In this document: piece after piece, positions 47,343 through 60,509 of the stretch
How the letters are laid out: every line of letters starts with the position of its first letter
How positions within the stretch are numbered: position 1 is the first letter of the stretch
Source: Halopseudomonas pelagia CL-AP6
Lineage (GTDB): Bacteria; Pseudomonadota; Gammaproteobacteria; Pseudomonadales; Pseudomonadaceae
Length of the DNA: 64,000 nt
Assembly: GCF_000410875.1 (NCBI RefSeq)
Contig: NZ_AROI01000009.1
Span: forward strand, 310,001 to 374,000
Direction: 5' to 3'
Position numbers and translations under genes: made by a program
Notes under the pieces: generated by a model
What the model saw: only the letters and a program-made list of their open reading frames with translations
Told to the model about the DNA's origin: nothing
Databases searched by the model: none

Positions 47343-48050
47343 TTAACTGAGCTGCACCCAGCGCTGGTTGACCAGCATCTCTAGCGGGCGATATTCGGTC
47401 TTGTAGTTCATTTTCCTGCAGCCTTTTATCCAGTAGCCCAGGTAGAGTGCGTGGAGCTGCTGGCGCCGTGCTTCTTCTATCTGCCAGAGTATGGCATAGC
47501 GCCCCAGGCTACGCCGGTTATGTTCTGGCGCATAAAAGGTATACACCGCAGACAGACCGTTATGCATGCGGTCGGTCACGGCAATGGCCAACAATTCAGC
47601 CCCCAGGCGAAATTCGTAAAACTGGCTGAAAGGCCAGTCGCGTACTAGAAAAGAAGCGAATTGCTCTCGGCTGGGTGGATGCATGTCTCCATCCTGGTGC
47701 CGGGCTTCTATATAGCGCGCATACAGATCATAGTTTTCATCCGTCAGAGCCGGAGCCTGCGCGCTGACCCGCAGGTCGCTGTTGCGGCGAATAATGCGCG
47801 TTTGCTGTTTGTTCGGTGTAAAAGAGGCAACGGCGATACGCGAGGCAATGCACGCAGAGCAGGCCTGGCAGTGGGGGCGGTACAGGTGATCGCCGCTGCG
47901 CCGGAAGCCAAGCTCGGAAAGCTGGCTGTAGGTTTCCAGGTCAATAGGCTGCTGCGGGTCGAGAAACAAGGTTGTCGCTCGCTGCTCCGGCAGGTAGCTG
48001 CACGCGTGGGGCTGCGTGGCATAGAACTTGAGATGAGCCAGATTAGCCAT
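47343..48050 (-). CDS. bpt: Aspartate/glutamate leucyltransferase
   Basis: 235 residues. The N-terminal ATE domain has Cys residues in HACSYLP and [32 protein letters not shown] is the conserved C-terminal core. It adds Leu from Leu-tRNA to proteins starting with Asp or Glu, marking them for ClpAP. Thirty bases after aat. Confidence 0.94.
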   Translation of the reverse strand: MANLAHLKFYATQPHACSYLPEQRATTLFLDPQQPIDLETYSQLSELGFRRSGDHLYRPHCQACSACIASRIAVASFTPNKQQTRIIRRNSDLRVSAQAPALTDENYDLYARYIEARHQDGDMHPPSREQFASFLVRDWPFSQFYEFRLGAELLAIAVTDRMHNGLSAVYTFYAPEHNRRSLGRYAILWQIEEARRQQLHALYLGYWIKGCRKMNYKTEYRPLEMLVNQRWVQLS

Positions 48051-48080
48051 GATGACACACTCTAAAAGTCGCTTGATTCA

Positions 48081-48794
48081 TTATAGGAGCAGTTCTTTGC
48101 TGGTTGAAGCTCCCCAAGCGCTACTGACGGGTCCCTCCGGGCACAGGGTGTTCAATTGAGCAAGAAAGTCTTCCCTGCTCACGCTGTGAGCGCCGAGACT
48201 GAATAAGTGATCGGTCGGCATCTGGCAGTCAATCAACTCAAAGCCCCAGGCCTCAAGCTGGGTTACCAGATGAACGAAGGCTATTTTAGAGGCGTTGGTG
48301 CGGCGGCTGAACATGGATTCGCCGAAAAAAACCTTGCCCAGTGCCAGGCCGTAGAGCCCGCCAACCAGTTGTTCTTGCTCCCAGACTTCAACCGAGTGGG
48401 CGATGCCCAGTTGATGTAGCTTGCGGTAGGCCTGCTGCATCTCTTCGGTGATCCAGGTCGCGTCGGTGTAATCGCGAGGTTCGGCGCAGCCGCGCAGCAC
48501 TTCGGCAAAGGCGCTGTCCATACTCAGTCGGAACGGGTTGTGTTTGAGCTGCTTGCGCAGGCTGCGCGAGACATGTAGTTGCCGAGGCAGGAGTACGGTA
48601 CGCGGGTGCGGGCACCACCAGAGCAAGGGTTGGCCATCCTGATACCAGGGAAATATGCCGCAGCGGTAGGCCTTGATAAGCCGGGCAGGGGACAGGTCGC
48701 CGCCAACAGCTAGCAAGCCGGGCGGCTCATCGAGTGCCAGCGCCGCAGGCGGAAACTCCAGATTCTGTTCGTCTAGCCAGGTCAGTTGCAGCAT
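48081..48794 (-). CDS. aat: Leucyl/phenylalanyl-tRNA-protein transferase
   Basis: 238 residues from ATG 48794 ([16 protein letters not shown]). Family motifs: [57 protein letters not shown] and the final [21 protein letters not shown]-end rule enzyme acting on proteins with N-terminal Arg or Lys. Pairs with bpt. Confidence 0.94.
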   Translation of the reverse strand: MLQLTWLDEQNLEFPPAALALDEPPGLLAVGGDLSPARLIKAYRCGIFPWYQDGQPLLWWCPHPRTVLLPRQLHVSRSLRKQLKHNPFRLSMDSAFAEVLRGCAEPRDYTDATWITEEMQQAYRKLHQLGIAHSVEVWEQEQLVGGLYGLALGKVFFGESMFSRRTNASKIAFVHLVTQLEAWGFELIDCQMPTDHLFSLGAHSVSREDFLAQLNTLCPEGPVSSAWGASTSKELLL

Positions 48795-49031
48795 GGGGCG
48801 CCTGATAGTAGTGAGCCAAAAGCGTGATTCGCCGGGCACAAGGTTTTAAACGGTTTATCAAGAAGCTGATATAAGCTGTTGTCATCTATGAATATAGTTC
48901 CATAATATGATGGAACGCAAACCACTCCATGTGGTCAAGCAATATACTCTCGGCACTCACTTTCCATCAGCATGGTGGCAGTGGTTGTGAATTCCGCGGC
49001 AGGACATCGTACAATGACCAGCTGACCAACG

Positions 49032-51449
49032 ATGGAAGCATCCGTTTTGAAGGATAACAAAGCTCGAACAACGCTGCCGGTATGGCGTGAACAGTTGACC
49101 TATCGTCTTCGCGAGGGCGCACTGCTGGCGATGATCGCCCTGTGTCTGTACCTGTGTATGGCGCTGTTTACCTATCAGACTTCAGACCCGGGCTGGACCC
49201 GCAGCGGTGATGTTGATCAAGTGGGCAACGCGGCCGGTAGCATGGGCGCGTGGATCGCCGATGTGCTGCTGCTGGTACTCGGCTATCTGGCCTACCTGTT
49301 TCCGCTGATTGTTATGGTCAAGGTCTGGCAAATGTTCCGCCGGCGGCATTTGCCGTTTATCTGGAACGGTTGGCTGTTTTCCTGGCGGCTTATTGGTTTT
49401 CTGTTGACCTTGTTTGCAGGTACCGCACTGGCGGCCCTTCACGGGACAGCCCCTGACTCTTTTCCAGAAGGCGCTGAGGCGGGTGGGGTACTCGGTGAGT
49501 TGCTGTCTGATCTGTCAACGCCGGTGCTTAACATGCAAGGCAGCACGCTGCTGTTTCTGACGTTGTTTCTGTTCGGGTTAACCTTGTTTACCAATCTGTC
49601 TTGGTTCAAGGTCATGGAGTTGACCGGCCGTATCACGCTGGACTTTCTCGATTTGCTCAAGCGCGCCTGGCAGAGCTGGCGTGCGCGCCGCGCCTCTTCG
49701 GAGGTTGAGCGCGACCTACCTGGGCGGCCTAAAAATCCACCGCCGCGTAGCGAACCGGTTTTCAGTCCTGCCGAGCAACGTCAGGCCGAAGCGTCCCGCG
49801 CGCAACGCCATGAATCACTGGCCAAGCATGTGGCATCGCGCGAGAACCGCCAGCCACCCGAAATAGTGCCGTTGGACACCAAGCCGGCGGAGCCGAGCAT
49901 TCGCTTGAACAAGGAAAAGCAATCTAAATTGTTCAGCGATTCGGTAGAGCCTGGTTCGTTGCCACCGATTTCCTTGCTTGACCCTGCGAGCAAGAAGCAG
50001 AAGGGGTTTTCCGCCGAGTCGCTGGAGGGAATGTCGCGCCTGTTGGAGCTAAAGCTCAAAGACTTTGGGGTCGAGGCTGAAGTTGAAAAAGTCCAGCCAG
50101 GCCCGGTGATTACCCGATTTGAAATCCAGCCTGCGGCCGGGGTGAAGGTTAGCAAAATTTCCAATCTGGCCAAAGATCTGGCTCGTTCGCTGGCGGTGAT
50201 CAGTGTGCGGGTGGTAGAAGTGATTCCTGGCAAGACTACGGTAGGCATTGAGATACCCAACGAGGACCGCGAGATTGTTCGGCTCTCGGAGGTGTTGCAG
50301 ACGCGCGAATTTGATGAGGCGACTTCACCCGTCACGCTGGCGCTGGGGCATGATATTGGTGGTCATCCGGTAATGGCCGATTTGGCCAAGATGCCGCACT
50401 TGTTGGTGGCGGGCACGACGGGTTCAGGTAAGTCGGTGGGCGTGAACGCCATGCTGCTGAGCATTCTGTTCAAGTCGCCTCCGGAAGAAGTGCGGCTGAT
50501 CATGATCGACCCGAAAATGCTTGAGCTCTCCATTTACGAGGGTATTCCGCACCTGCTGGCGCCAGTGGTTACCGATATGAAAGAGGCGGCTAACGCACTG
50601 CGCTGGTGTGTGGCTGAGATGGAGCGGCGTTACAAGCTGATGGCGGCCATGGGCGTGCGTAACCTCGCGGGTTTCAACCGTAAGGTAAAAGACGCGGAAA
50701 AGGCTGGCACGCCGTTGACCGATCCGCTGTTTCGGCGCGAGTCGATGGAAGATGTGCCTCCGGAACTAGAAACGCTGCCGGTGATCGTAGTAGTGATCGA
50801 TGAATTTGCCGACATGATGATGATTGTGGGCAAGAAGGTTGAAGAGTTGATTGCACGGATCGCCCAGAAAGCGCGGGCAGCGGGTATTCACCTGATTTTG
50901 GCTACGCAGCGTCCGTCGGTTGACGTTATTACCGGCCTGATCAAGGCGAATATTCCAACCCGGATGGCCTTCCAGGTATCCAGCAAGATCGATTCGCGCA
51001 CTATTCTGGATCAGGGTGGTGCGGAGCAACTGTTAGGTCATGGCGATATGCTCTACATGCCACCGGGCACCAGTTTGCCGGTGCGCGTACATGGCGCCTT
51101 TGTCTCGGATGAAGAGGTCCACCGCCTGGTGGACGAGTGGAAGAAGCGCGGCGCGCCCAATTACATTCAGGACATCCTTGATGGTGCTGACGATGGGGCT
51201 GGCAGTGGCTTTGACACATCTGGTGGTACGGGCGGTGGTGACAGCGAGGAAGATGCGCTGTATAACGAAGCACTGCGGTTTGTCTGTGAAAGCAGAAGAG
51301 CGTCGATCTCGGCAGTGCAGCGCAAGCTGAAGATCGGTTATAACCGCGCAGCAAGGATGATCGAAGCCATGGAGATGGCCGGGGTTGTAACCTCGATGAA
51401 TACTAATGGCTCGCGTGAGGTCATCGCACCGCCACCGGTGCGCGACTGA
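49032..51449 (+). CDS. ftsK: DNA translocase FtsK
   Basis: 805 residues. N-terminal 4TM region (residues 25-195), a linker, then the alpha/beta motor with Walker [13 protein letters not shown] (about 461) and Walker [12 protein letters not shown] (about 590), and a C-terminal gamma winged helix ([20 protein letters not shown]). It pumps DNA at the septum and activates XerCD at dif through KOPS reading. Compact linker compared with E. coli FtsK. Confidence 0.96.
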   Translation: MEASVLKDNKARTTLPVWREQLTYRLREGALLAMIALCLYLCMALFTYQTSDPGWTRSGDVDQVGNAAGSMGAWIADVLLLVLGYLAYLFPLIVMVKVWQMFRRRHLPFIWNGWLFSWRLIGFLLTLFAGTALAALHGTAPDSFPEGAEAGGVLGELLSDLSTPVLNMQGSTLLFLTLFLFGLTLFTNLSWFKVMELTGRITLDFLDLLKRAWQSWRARRASSEVERDLPGRPKNPPPRSEPVFSPAEQRQAEASRAQRHESLAKHVASRENRQPPEIVPLDTKPAEPSIRLNKEKQSKLFSDSVEPGSLPPISLLDPASKKQKGFSAESLEGMSRLLELKLKDFGVEAEVEKVQPGPVITRFEIQPAAGVKVSKISNLAKDLARSLAVISVRVVEVIPGKTTVGIEIPNEDREIVRLSEVLQTREFDEATSPVTLALGHDIGGHPVMADLAKMPHLLVAGTTGSGKSVGVNAMLLSILFKSPPEEVRLIMIDPKMLELSIYEGIPHLLAPVVTDMKEAANALRWCVAEMERRYKLMAAMGVRNLAGFNRKVKDAEKAGTPLTDPLFRRESMEDVPPELETLPVIVVVIDEFADMMMIVGKKVEELIARIAQKARAAGIHLILATQRPSVDVITGLIKANIPTRMAFQVSSKIDSRTILDQGGAEQLLGHGDMLYMPPGTSLPVRVHGAFVSDEEVHRLVDEWKKRGAPNYIQDILDGADDGAGSGFDTSGGTGGGDSEEDALYNEALRFVCESRRASISAVQRKLKIGYNRAARMIEAMEMAGVVTSMNTNGSREVIAPPPVRD

Positions 51450-51500
51450 GCGGGCCGATGCCCAATGACGCTCAATAGAGCTCGGAGAACGCACTCTGCC

Positions 51501-52136
51501 ATGTTGAAAAGCCTTTTTCGTCACAGCCTCGCGGCGCTTTGCCTGTTCAGCCTGCCAGCAATGGTCATGGCTGATGAGGAAGCCGCTGCGCAGCGTCTGA
51601 ATACATTATTGTCCAACGCCAGCACCATGACTGCGGACTTTTCCCAGATGACGCTCAGCGCCAACGGCGCGAGCATGCAAGAGACTACCGGCACCCTGGC
51701 GCTCAAGCGCCCGGGCATGTTCCGCTGGCATACTGATGCACCAGCCGAGCAGGAGCTGGTATCCAATGGCCAGAAAATCTGGCTGTATGACCCGGATCTG
51801 GAACAGGTCACCATCCAGGAGATGGATCAGCGTCTGACCCACACCCCGGCACTGTTGTTATCGGGTGATGTCAGCAGCTTGCAGGAAAATTTCACCATTA
51901 CCTGGCAAGACTCGGGCAATGTGATCGACTTCACCCTGACACCTAAGGTTAATGACACGCTGTTCGATAGCCTGCGTCTGTCCTTCCGTGACGGGGTTAT
52001 CAACGATATGCAGATGAGTGACGCCGTCGGCCAGCGCACTAACATCCTGTTCCAGGATGTAGAGCTGAATCAACGTTTGGACGATGACCAGTTCACCTTC
52101 GCCATTCCTGACGGGATCGACGTCATCAGTGAGTAA
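51501..52136 (+). CDS. lolA: Outer-membrane lipoprotein carrier LolA
   Basis: 211 residues from ATG 51501 ([20 protein letters not shown]); signal peptide cut after VMA. LolA fold: [33 protein letters not shown] (with the hydrophobic-ligand Arg) and [19 protein letters not shown] strand. It ferries lipoproteins from LolCDE to LolB. rarA begins inside its stop region. Confidence 0.93.
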   Translation: MLKSLFRHSLAALCLFSLPAMVMADEEAAAQRLNTLLSNASTMTADFSQMTLSANGASMQETTGTLALKRPGMFRWHTDAPAEQELVSNGQKIWLYDPDLEQVTIQEMDQRLTHTPALLLSGDVSSLQENFTITWQDSGNVIDFTLTPKVNDTLFDSLRLSFRDGVINDMQMSDAVGQRTNILFQDVELNQRLDDDQFTFAIPDGIDVISE

Positions 52137-53478
52137 GGACGGGCTGTTCCCGGAGCACAAACCCCATCAACCGCTGGCCGCCCGCATGCGGCCGGCCAGC
52201 CTGGAAGAGTACTCGGGGCAGGCGCATTTGCTGGGTGCCGGCCGGCCGCTGCGGGTGGCACTGGAGCAGGGCGCGCTGCACTCAATGATCTTCTGGGGTC
52301 CGCCGGGGGTGGGCAAGACCACACTGGCGCGCTTGATCGCGACGCTGGCCGATGCGCATTTCGTCACGCTCTCGGCCGTTATGGCTGGGGTCAAGGATAT
52401 CCGCCAGGCAGTTGATCTGGCGCGCCAACAGGCTTCGCAGAATGGCCGCCAGACCATCCTCTTTGTTGATGAAGTGCATCGCTTTAACAAGGCGCAGCAG
52501 GATGCTTTTCTGCCCTACGTGGAAGACGGCACGCTGTTGTTTATCGGCGCAACGACGGAAAACCCCTCCTTCGAATTGAACAACGCGCTGCTCTCGCGGG
52601 CGCGGGTCTACGTGCTCAAGTCGCTGGATGCGGAGGCGCTGGGCGGCTTGCTGGACAGGGCGCTAGCGGATAACGAAAGAGGCCTGGGCGGGCACCGGTT
52701 AACGATCAGCAGCGAGGCCAAGCAGATCCTGCTTGAGGCTGCCGATGGTGATGCGCGCCGCGTATTGAATCTGCTGGAAATCGCCGCCGACCTGGTCGAA
52801 GACGGTGGCATCATCGATACCGCGCTGGTTAGCGATCTGCTCAATGACAGCCGGCGGCGCTTCGACAAGGGCGGCGAAGCCTTTTACGACCAGATATCCG
52901 CGCTGCACAAGTCCGTTCGCGGTTCCAACCCCGATGCCTCCTTGTATTGGTTCGCGCGTATACTCGACGGCGGCTGTGACCCTCTGTATATAGCCCGCCG
53001 AGTGGTGCGCATGGCCAGTGAAGATATCGGCAATGCCGATCCGCGCGCGCTGACCTTGTGTCTGAATGCCTGGGATGTGCAAGAGCGTCTGGGTAGCCCG
53101 GAAGGCGAGTTGGCGGTGGCGCAGGCCATCGTTTATCTGGCCTGCGCGCCCAAGAGCAATGCCGTATATAGCGCATTCAATGCGGCGATGAAGGATGTCG
53201 CCAGCCAGACCTCGCACGAGCCGCCGCTGCACCTGCGCAATGCGCCGACCAAACTGATGAAAGAGCTGGGTTACAGCCAGGGCTATCGCTACGCGCACAA
53301 TGAGCCGGAAGCTTATGCCGCCGGGGAGGATTATTTTCCTGAAGCCTTGGAGCCGAGGCGTTATTATAATCCGGTCAATAGAGGGCTGGAGTTGAAGATC
53401 GGGCAGAAGCTGCAGTATCTGCGCAGCCTGGACGCAGCCAGCCCGATGCAAAGGAGGCAGTTACCGGATGTTAAGTAG
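52129..53478 (+). CDS. rarA: Replication-associated recombination protein A
   Basis: 449 residues from a GTG at 52129 overlapping the end of lolA. AAA+ ATPase: Walker [12 protein letters not shown], Walker [20 protein letters not shown], then a clamp-loader-like helical and tetramer domain ending [20 protein letters not shown]. Acts at stalled forks with RecA. Overlaps crcB by 11 bases. Confidence 0.94.
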   Translation: MSKDGLFPEHKPHQPLAARMRPASLEEYSGQAHLLGAGRPLRVALEQGALHSMIFWGPPGVGKTTLARLIATLADAHFVTLSAVMAGVKDIRQAVDLARQQASQNGRQTILFVDEVHRFNKAQQDAFLPYVEDGTLLFIGATTENPSFELNNALLSRARVYVLKSLDAEALGGLLDRALADNERGLGGHRLTISSEAKQILLEAADGDARRVLNLLEIAADLVEDGGIIDTALVSDLLNDSRRRFDKGGEAFYDQISALHKSVRGSNPDASLYWFARILDGGCDPLYIARRVVRMASEDIGNADPRALTLCLNAWDVQERLGSPEGELAVAQAIVYLACAPKSNAVYSAFNAAMKDVASQTSHEPPLHLRNAPTKLMKELGYSQGYRYAHNEPEAYAAGEDYFPEALEPRRYYNPVNRGLELKIGQKLQYLRSLDAASPMQRRQLPDVK

Positions 53479-53839
53479 CGTCTTGGCCATAGCAGTGGGT
53501 GGATCCATGGGGGCATTGGCCCGGTTCGGTGTGGCGCACTGGGCCATGGCTACCTGGCCAAAGGCATTTCCGCTAGCCACCTTTGCGGTCAACCTGATCG
53601 GTTGCCTGTTGATAGGTATACTCTACGGCTTGTGGCTGCATCGTCCGGAATTTTCGCCGTTGCTGCGCCAGGGCCTGTTTATCGGTTTCCTCGGCGCCTT
53701 TACCACGTTTTCGACCTTTTCCCTCGATGCCCTGCGGCTGATGGAAAACGGTGAGGCCTTATTGGCCATTGGATATATTCTGCTCAGCGTGTGCGTTTGC
53801 CTGCTCGCCACCTGGGCCGGCCTGGCAGTGACTCGATAG
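53468..53839 (+). CDS. crcB: Fluoride exporter CrcB
   Basis: 123 residues, four membrane helices. [26 protein letters not shown] (Asn for fluoride), and [19 protein letters not shown] are the Fluc family signatures. A dimer forms a fluoride channel. Co-transcribed after rarA. Confidence 0.94.
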   Translation: MLSSVLAIAVGGSMGALARFGVAHWAMATWPKAFPLATFAVNLIGCLLIGILYGLWLHRPEFSPLLRQGLFIGFLGAFTTFSTFSLDALRLMENGEALLAIGYILLSVCVCLLATWAGLAVTR

Positions 53840-53875
53840 TCAGCCGGGCTGCAACCCGTAACCATAAGATGATGA

Positions 53876-55162
<1,287 letters not shown>

Positions 55163-55163
55163 T

Positions 55164-56612
55164 ATGGAATATTTGCCGCTGTTTCATAATCTGCAAGGCC
55201 GCTGGGTGCTGGTTGTCGGCGGGGGCGAGATTGCCCTGCGCAAATCGCGCTTGTTGGCCGAGTCGGGTGCCGTGTTACGGGTAGTGGCGCCGAAAATCGA
55301 GACGCCATTGCGCACATTGGTCGAACAGGGCGGTGGTGAATGTGTGCTGCGTGGTTATCAGTCTGATGACCTGGCCGGGGTTCACCTGGTTATCGCGGCG
55401 ACCGACGACGAGCCGCTTAACGCGAGGGTATCTGCCGACGCCCAGGCGCGCTTTGTGCCGATCAATGCGGTGGATGCACCGGATTTGTGTACGGTTATTT
55501 TTCCGGCCATTGTTGATCGCTCGCCGTTGATCATCGCTGTGTCCAGTGGCAGCCATGCACCGGTGCTGGCGCGTTTGACCCGCGCACGCATCGAGACGTT
55601 ATTCCCCCATACCTATGGCCAGTTGGCGCAGTTGGCCAAACGCTTTCGCAGTCAGGTCAAGGCGGCGTTTCCGCAAATCAATCAGCGCCGGGTATTCTGG
55701 GAAAAGGTGTTTCAGGGGGATATCGCCGAGCGCATTTTCGCCGGCCAGGATCAGGCGGCGGAAAGCCTGTTGGCGAGTCGCCTGACCGAGCAAGCCGGGC
55801 AGCAGTATGTGGGCGAGGTCTACCTGGTGGGTGCTGGGCCCGGCGATCCGGATCTGCTGACCTTTCGTGCACTGAGGCTGATGCAGCAGGCTGATGTAGT
55901 GCTCTATGATCGCCTGGTGCCGACTGCGATTATTGATCTGTGCCGCCGCGATGCGGAACGAATCTACGTGGGCAAAGCCCGTGCTGAGCATGCAGTACCG
56001 CAGGAGCAGATCAACCAACTATTGGTACGCCTTGCCCGCGAGGGTAAGCGGGTACTGCGCTTGAAGGGCGGGGATCCATTTATTTTTGGTCGGGGTGGGG
56101 AAGAGATCGAAGAGTTGGCGGCGCACGGTATACCTTTCCAGGTGGTGCCGGGTATTACCGCAGCCAATGGCTGTTCGGCCTACGCTGGTATCCCCCTGAC
56201 TCACCGTGATTATGCCCAATCCGTGCGCTTCGTTACCGGCCATCTCAAAGATGGCACTACCAACCTGCCATGGGCGGATCTGGTCGCGCCCGGTCAGACG
56301 CTGGTGTTCTATATGGGGCTGGTCGGGTTGCCAGACATCTGTCAGCAATTGATCAAGCATGGGCGCGCTGCAGACACGCCTATGGCGCTCATCCAACAGG
56401 GTACGACGGCTAATCAGAAAGTGCTGATTGGTTCCTTGAGTAGCCTGCCGGGCCTGGTTGCTAGTGTCGAGATCAAGCCGCCAACCCTGTTGATTGTTGG
56501 CGAGGTAGTAAAACTGCACGGCAAGCTGAAATGGTTTGCACCGGAACAGGTGGAAGGCGAGGCTAAGGGTGTGCTGAATCAGACTGCAGAGCAGGGCGAC
56601 AGAGCAGGCTGA
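55164..56612 (+). CDS. cysG: Siroheme synthase CysG
   Basis: 482 residues. N-terminal precorrin-2 dehydrogenase/ferrochelatase domain ([20 protein letters not shown]) and C-terminal uroporphyrinogen III methyltransferase ([53 protein letters not shown]). Makes siroheme for sulfite and nitrite reductases. Confidence 0.96.
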   Translation: MEYLPLFHNLQGRWVLVVGGGEIALRKSRLLAESGAVLRVVAPKIETPLRTLVEQGGGECVLRGYQSDDLAGVHLVIAATDDEPLNARVSADAQARFVPINAVDAPDLCTVIFPAIVDRSPLIIAVSSGSHAPVLARLTRARIETLFPHTYGQLAQLAKRFRSQVKAAFPQINQRRVFWEKVFQGDIAERIFAGQDQAAESLLASRLTEQAGQQYVGEVYLVGAGPGDPDLLTFRALRLMQQADVVLYDRLVPTAIIDLCRRDAERIYVGKARAEHAVPQEQINQLLVRLAREGKRVLRLKGGDPFIFGRGGEEIEELAAHGIPFQVVPGITAANGCSAYAGIPLTHRDYAQSVRFVTGHLKDGTTNLPWADLVAPGQTLVFYMGLVGLPDICQQLIKHGRAADTPMALIQQGTTANQKVLIGSLSSLPGLVASVEIKPPTLLIVGEVVKLHGKLKWFAPEQVEGEAKGVLNQTAEQGDRAG

Positions 56613-56750
56613 GCGGGAACAAGGCGGCACTAAAGTAGTAGACAGGCGCGCGTGGCTGTTTGATATCATTCCGCGCCCGCTAAGGGCCGGCTATGATGCC
56701 ATCATTGAAACGGAGTTCTTTCCCTGTCTACTCTTGGCTTGTTGAATCCA

Positions 56751-58625
56751 ATGACGTCCTCCTGTGATGTTCGAATCAGCGACCTTGGGCTTGGCCGCAT
56801 CATCTGCTGGCTGTGCTGCTTACTCAGCAGCTATTGTCTGGCGGGGCAGGCGGCGGCTGCGGATCTGCGTATTGCAGATGACAGCAGCTATGCGTTATCT
56901 GGTCATTTTGTCTCATTAAGAAACGCTGGTCCGGAATTGACTCTGGCGCAAGCGTTGGCACGAAACGATGAATTCAACGGCGCCAATGCTCAATCCCTGT
57001 CTGCTACCAACTTTGGCCTGACCCGCGATGAGGTATGGCTGCATCTGGAGTTCACTACTTCGGACTCGGTCCCCGAGCGCTGGTTGCTGGAAGTGGCGCA
57101 TGCCTCATTGGATCGGGTTGACTTGTATTTTTCCGAGCAGCATGGCGAATATCAGCACCAACATGCGGGTGATCTTTTACCTTTTTCAGCCAAGACGTTA
57201 CCGCACAGGCACCACCTTTTTGAACTTGATTTGCGCCCCGACCAGCAATATAGCTTGTACCTGCGCGTCACCTCTCAAGGTACGCTCTCAGTTCCGGTGA
57301 CGCTATGGCAGCCAGATGCGCTCTGGGTCAGTGACCAAATCAGTTATTCATTCCTGAGCTTGTATTACGGGCTGGCGTGCGGGCTGCTGATCTATAACCT
57401 GTTTCTTTTCTTCTCGCTGCGCGAAAAACTCTACCTTATCTATGTCGCCTTTGTGGCCTTCCTGGCATTGGGGCAGGCTGGGCTAGCGGGGCTGGTCGGG
57501 CAGTTTATTTGGCCGAACAATGCATTGCTGACCCATCTCTCGCCTACCGCCGGCGTTTCGTTGGCGGGGTTATTTGGGGCCATTTTTGTCCAGCGTTTTC
57601 TCGGTGGTACGCCGCGCCGCATGAAGATGCATTGGGTCATGCCCTTGATTGGCATAATGTTCACGCTGACGTTTCTGTGTACGTTGTTCGTTTCCTATTT
57701 TGCTGGCGCGCTGGCGGTGAATATCACCTCACTGATGTTCGCCTTCACGGCCTTGATCATGAGCGGTGTGAGCTTGTATTGGCGGTGCCCTGGTGCGCGG
57801 TTCTTCGTATTGGCGTGGATAGCTTTGCTCGTCAGTATTCTGGTCATGGCGCTGCACAATCTGGGGGCATTGCCGTCCAATGCGTTCACTGCCAATGCCT
57901 TGCTATTTGGCTCTGCGGCGGAAATGCTGTTGTTGTCACTGGCGCTGGCCGACCGCATCAATAGTATCCAACATGCGCAAGATATGGCGCAGCAGGAAGC
58001 GCTCGCAGTCAACCGCGACATGCTCAGCGCTTTGCGTGACAACGAGCGGCAGTTAGAGACTCGGGTGGCTGAGCGTACGTTGGCGTTGGAGGCGGCCAAT
58101 GTGCAGTTGCAGCAAAGTAAGAAATTGCTGGAGCAGCAGGCCAACCACGATGCTTTGACCGGCTTGGCAAACCGCAAGTTGCTCAATGACCGGCTGGATG
58201 GCGCCCGGTTAAGGGCTAAACGTAACCACAGCAGCTTCGCTCTGATGATGATAGACCTTGACTGGTTCAAGGCGATTAACGATCAGCATGGACATCCTGC
58301 CGGGGATCGCGTGCTGATCGAAGTAGCCAATCGACTCAAGGCTGTTCTGCGCGATGTTGATACCGTAGCGCGGGTGGGCGGGGATGAGTTTGTACTGGTT
58401 ATCGAGTCGGTGGCCAATCATGAAGCCCTGACAATGATTCGCCACAAGGTGTTGCAGACGGTTCTGCAGCCGATTCACCTGAATGCAGATGTTTGGGTGT
58501 CGGTAGGCATGAGTATCGGCGCTGCCATGTACCCCGATGATGCCCAGGATATTGATCTGCTATTCAGCGTGGCGGACCGCGCAATGTATTCAGCCAAGCC
58601 GATGCGACCGATGAATGCCAGATAA
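56751..58625 (+). CDS. 7TM-DISM diguanylate cyclase
   Basis: 624 residues from ATG 56751. Signal peptide (about 1-38), a periplasmic 7TMR-DISM2 sensor domain (residues 45-190), seven membrane helices (about 200-395), a coiled coil (AQQEALAVNRDMLSALRDNE) and a C-terminal GGDEF domain with the intact RVGGDEFVLVIE motif (GGDEF near residue 543). No inhibitory RxxD is obvious five residues before it. Likely makes cyclic di-GMP in response to an external carbohydrate-like ligand. Confidence 0.9.
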   Translation: MTSSCDVRISDLGLGRIICWLCCLLSSYCLAGQAAAADLRIADDSSYALSGHFVSLRNAGPELTLAQALARNDEFNGANAQSLSATNFGLTRDEVWLHLEFTTSDSVPERWLLEVAHASLDRVDLYFSEQHGEYQHQHAGDLLPFSAKTLPHRHHLFELDLRPDQQYSLYLRVTSQGTLSVPVTLWQPDALWVSDQISYSFLSLYYGLACGLLIYNLFLFFSLREKLYLIYVAFVAFLALGQAGLAGLVGQFIWPNNALLTHLSPTAGVSLAGLFGAIFVQRFLGGTPRRMKMHWVMPLIGIMFTLTFLCTLFVSYFAGALAVNITSLMFAFTALIMSGVSLYWRCPGARFFVLAWIALLVSILVMALHNLGALPSNAFTANALLFGSAAEMLLLSLALADRINSIQHAQDMAQQEALAVNRDMLSALRDNERQLETRVAERTLALEAANVQLQQSKKLLEQQANHDALTGLANRKLLNDRLDGARLRAKRNHSSFALMMIDLDWFKAINDQHGHPAGDRVLIEVANRLKAVLRDVDTVARVGGDEFVLVIESVANHEALTMIRHKVLQTVLQPIHLNADVWVSVGMSIGAAMYPDDAQDIDLLFSVADRAMYSAKPMRPMNAR

Positions 58626-58673
58626 GCTGCGCTCTGTCATGATGGCTCTGAACTCACGGTTGGAGGAAAGCGT

Positions 58674-59735
58674 ATGCGGCGTAAACTGGTGGTCAAGCGT
58701 GGTCACAAGGCTGGGTCAGCACCGGGTACGCTGATCCACATCGGGCCTCCGCGCGCAGATCAGCCGGCTATTCGGGTTATCGAGTATAACCAGCACGAAA
58801 TATCTGATCGGCTGATCCAGACGGCTGGTGATTATATTGTACGTAACGGTGATCACGTCGCCTGGCTGAATGTTGACGGTGTGCACCAGGTAGAGGTCAT
58901 CGAGGCACTTGGCCGGGCGTTTAATCTGCATCCACTGGTGATGGAGGATATTCTCAGTATTGATCAGCGGCCCAAGGTCGAGGATTACGAAGGATATCTG
59001 TATCTGGTCATGCGTGTTCTGCGTTATGACGTGACCAGTCATGAGATCCAGTCCGAGCAACTTAGCCTGATTCTGGGCGACGGTTTCCTACTCTCGCTGC
59101 AAGAGCTGCCCGGCAATCTATTCGATGGGATTCGTAGCCGTCTGCAGGAAGGGCGTCAGATCCGCTCTATGCAGGCTGATTATCTCGCCTATGCACTACT
59201 TGATGCGGTAGTGGATCAATACTTCCTGGCGCTGGAGCATTTGGGTGATCAGATTGAGGCCCTTGAAGACGAGCTGATTGAGCGGGCTCAGCCTTCTACG
59301 CTGACGCGGATTCACCACTACAAGCGCGAGATGCTGATGTTGCGCAAGGCGGTCTGGCCACTGCGCGAGGTGCTCAGCCGCCTATCTCGTGATGAGAGCC
59401 CTTTGATCAGTGCCGAAACCCGCCTCTTCTTGCGCGATGTCTATGACCATACGATCCATGTTATGGATACCGTCGATACCTTGCGCGAACTGCTGGTTGG
59501 TATGCTCGATTTGTACCTTTCCAGTGTCAGTAACCGCATGAACGAGGTGATGAAGGTGCTGACCATTATCGCCACGCTGTTTATGCCACTGACCTTTATC
59601 GCTGGTGTTTATGGGATGAACTTTGAGGTGATGCCAGAGCTGGGTTGGCGCTGGGGTTACCCTGCAGTGATGGTGGCGATGCTGGGAATTTCAGCTGGGC
59701 TGCTGGTGGCTTTTCGCCGCCGCGGATGGATATAG
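58674..59735 (+). CDS. corA: CorA-family metal-ion transporter
   Basis: 353 residues. Cytoplasmic funnel, long stalk helix, then two C-terminal membrane helices with the YGMNF signature of the CorA pore (about residue 325). The MPELGWRWGYP loop after it resembles the Zn/Mg members. GGAGG ribosome site. Imports Mg2+ or exports Zn2+; the ion is not decided by sequence. Confidence 0.9.
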   Translation: MRRKLVVKRGHKAGSAPGTLIHIGPPRADQPAIRVIEYNQHEISDRLIQTAGDYIVRNGDHVAWLNVDGVHQVEVIEALGRAFNLHPLVMEDILSIDQRPKVEDYEGYLYLVMRVLRYDVTSHEIQSEQLSLILGDGFLLSLQELPGNLFDGIRSRLQEGRQIRSMQADYLAYALLDAVVDQYFLALEHLGDQIEALEDELIERAQPSTLTRIHHYKREMLMLRKAVWPLREVLSRLSRDESPLISAETRLFLRDVYDHTIHVMDTVDTLRELLVGMLDLYLSSVSNRMNEVMKVLTIIATLFMPLTFIAGVYGMNFEVMPELGWRWGYPAVMVAMLGISAGLLVAFRRRGWI

Positions 59736-59804
59736 GTTGTAGGGTATTTTAAACTGCCGATGCGGATCACTTGACCGCATTCATGAATCTGAAGGGGGGC
59801 AGTC

Positions 59805-60509
59805 ATGCGCGCGCATTATCTCCAACATGCTGATTTTGAGCGCTTGGGCAGTATTCGCCCCTGGTTGGAAAGCCGGGGTTACCGCATTACCTGCACGCGC
59901 CTGCATCTGGATGAGGCGCTACCGCCGCTGGGTGACATTGACCTGTTGGTGATCATGGGTGGGGTGATGAGTGTGAACGACGAGCAGGAGCACGCCTGGC
60001 TTGTTGCCGAGAAGGCGTTCATACGCAGTGCAATAGATCATGGCCTTGCGGTGCTGGGCGTATGCCTGGGGGCGCAGCTGATTGCCAATGTGATGGGCAG
60101 CCGGGTCTGGCCCAACAGCATGCGTGAAATTGGCTGGTTTCCAATTCAGGCTATTGATCACGGGCGTGAGGACGTATTTAGTTTTCCGGAACAGATCAAA
60201 GTGCTGCATTGGCATGGTGAGACCTTTGAATTGCCGCCTGACGCAATTCACCTGGCCAGCAGTGGCGCTTGCCACCATCAGGCCTTTCAACTCGGTGACC
60301 GGATCATTGGTTTGCAATGTCACCTTGAATCTACCCCGTCGCAGGTCAAGGCGTTTGTGGAGGCCACGCCGGTCGCTGAGCTGGAGCCGGAAGAGTGGGT
60401 CCAGTCGCCTGAACACTTGCTGAGCATTCCTGATGACGAGCTGGAGCAGGCAACGGTATTAATGGGCGAGGTGCTGGATTATCTGCACCGCCAAAGGAGT
60501 GTCTCTTGA
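59805..60509 (+). CDS. Class I glutamine amidotransferase-like protein
   Basis: 234 residues. GVMSVNDE and the nucleophile elbow LGVCLGAQLIA (Cys about 87), plus a late His-x-Glu in QCHLEST, complete the Cys-His-Glu triad. Similar to stand-alone GMP-synthase-like amidotransferases of unknown partner. Its TGA overlaps the TTG start of the lipocalin. Confidence 0.88.
   Translation: MRAHYLQHADFERLGSIRPWLESRGYRITCTRLHLDEALPPLGDIDLLVIMGGVMSVNDEQEHAWLVAEKAFIRSAIDHGLAVLGVCLGAQLIANVMGSRVWPNSMREIGWFPIQAIDHGREDVFSFPEQIKVLHWHGETFELPPDAIHLASSGACHHQAFQLGDRIIGLQCHLESTPSQVKAFVEATPVAELEPEEWVQSPEHLLSIPDDELEQATVLMGEVLDYLHRQRSVS

Noticed and set aside
59760-59780. ATGCGG..CCGCAT hairpin after corA
   Set aside because: Six-base stem with no T-run; too weak to call a terminator.
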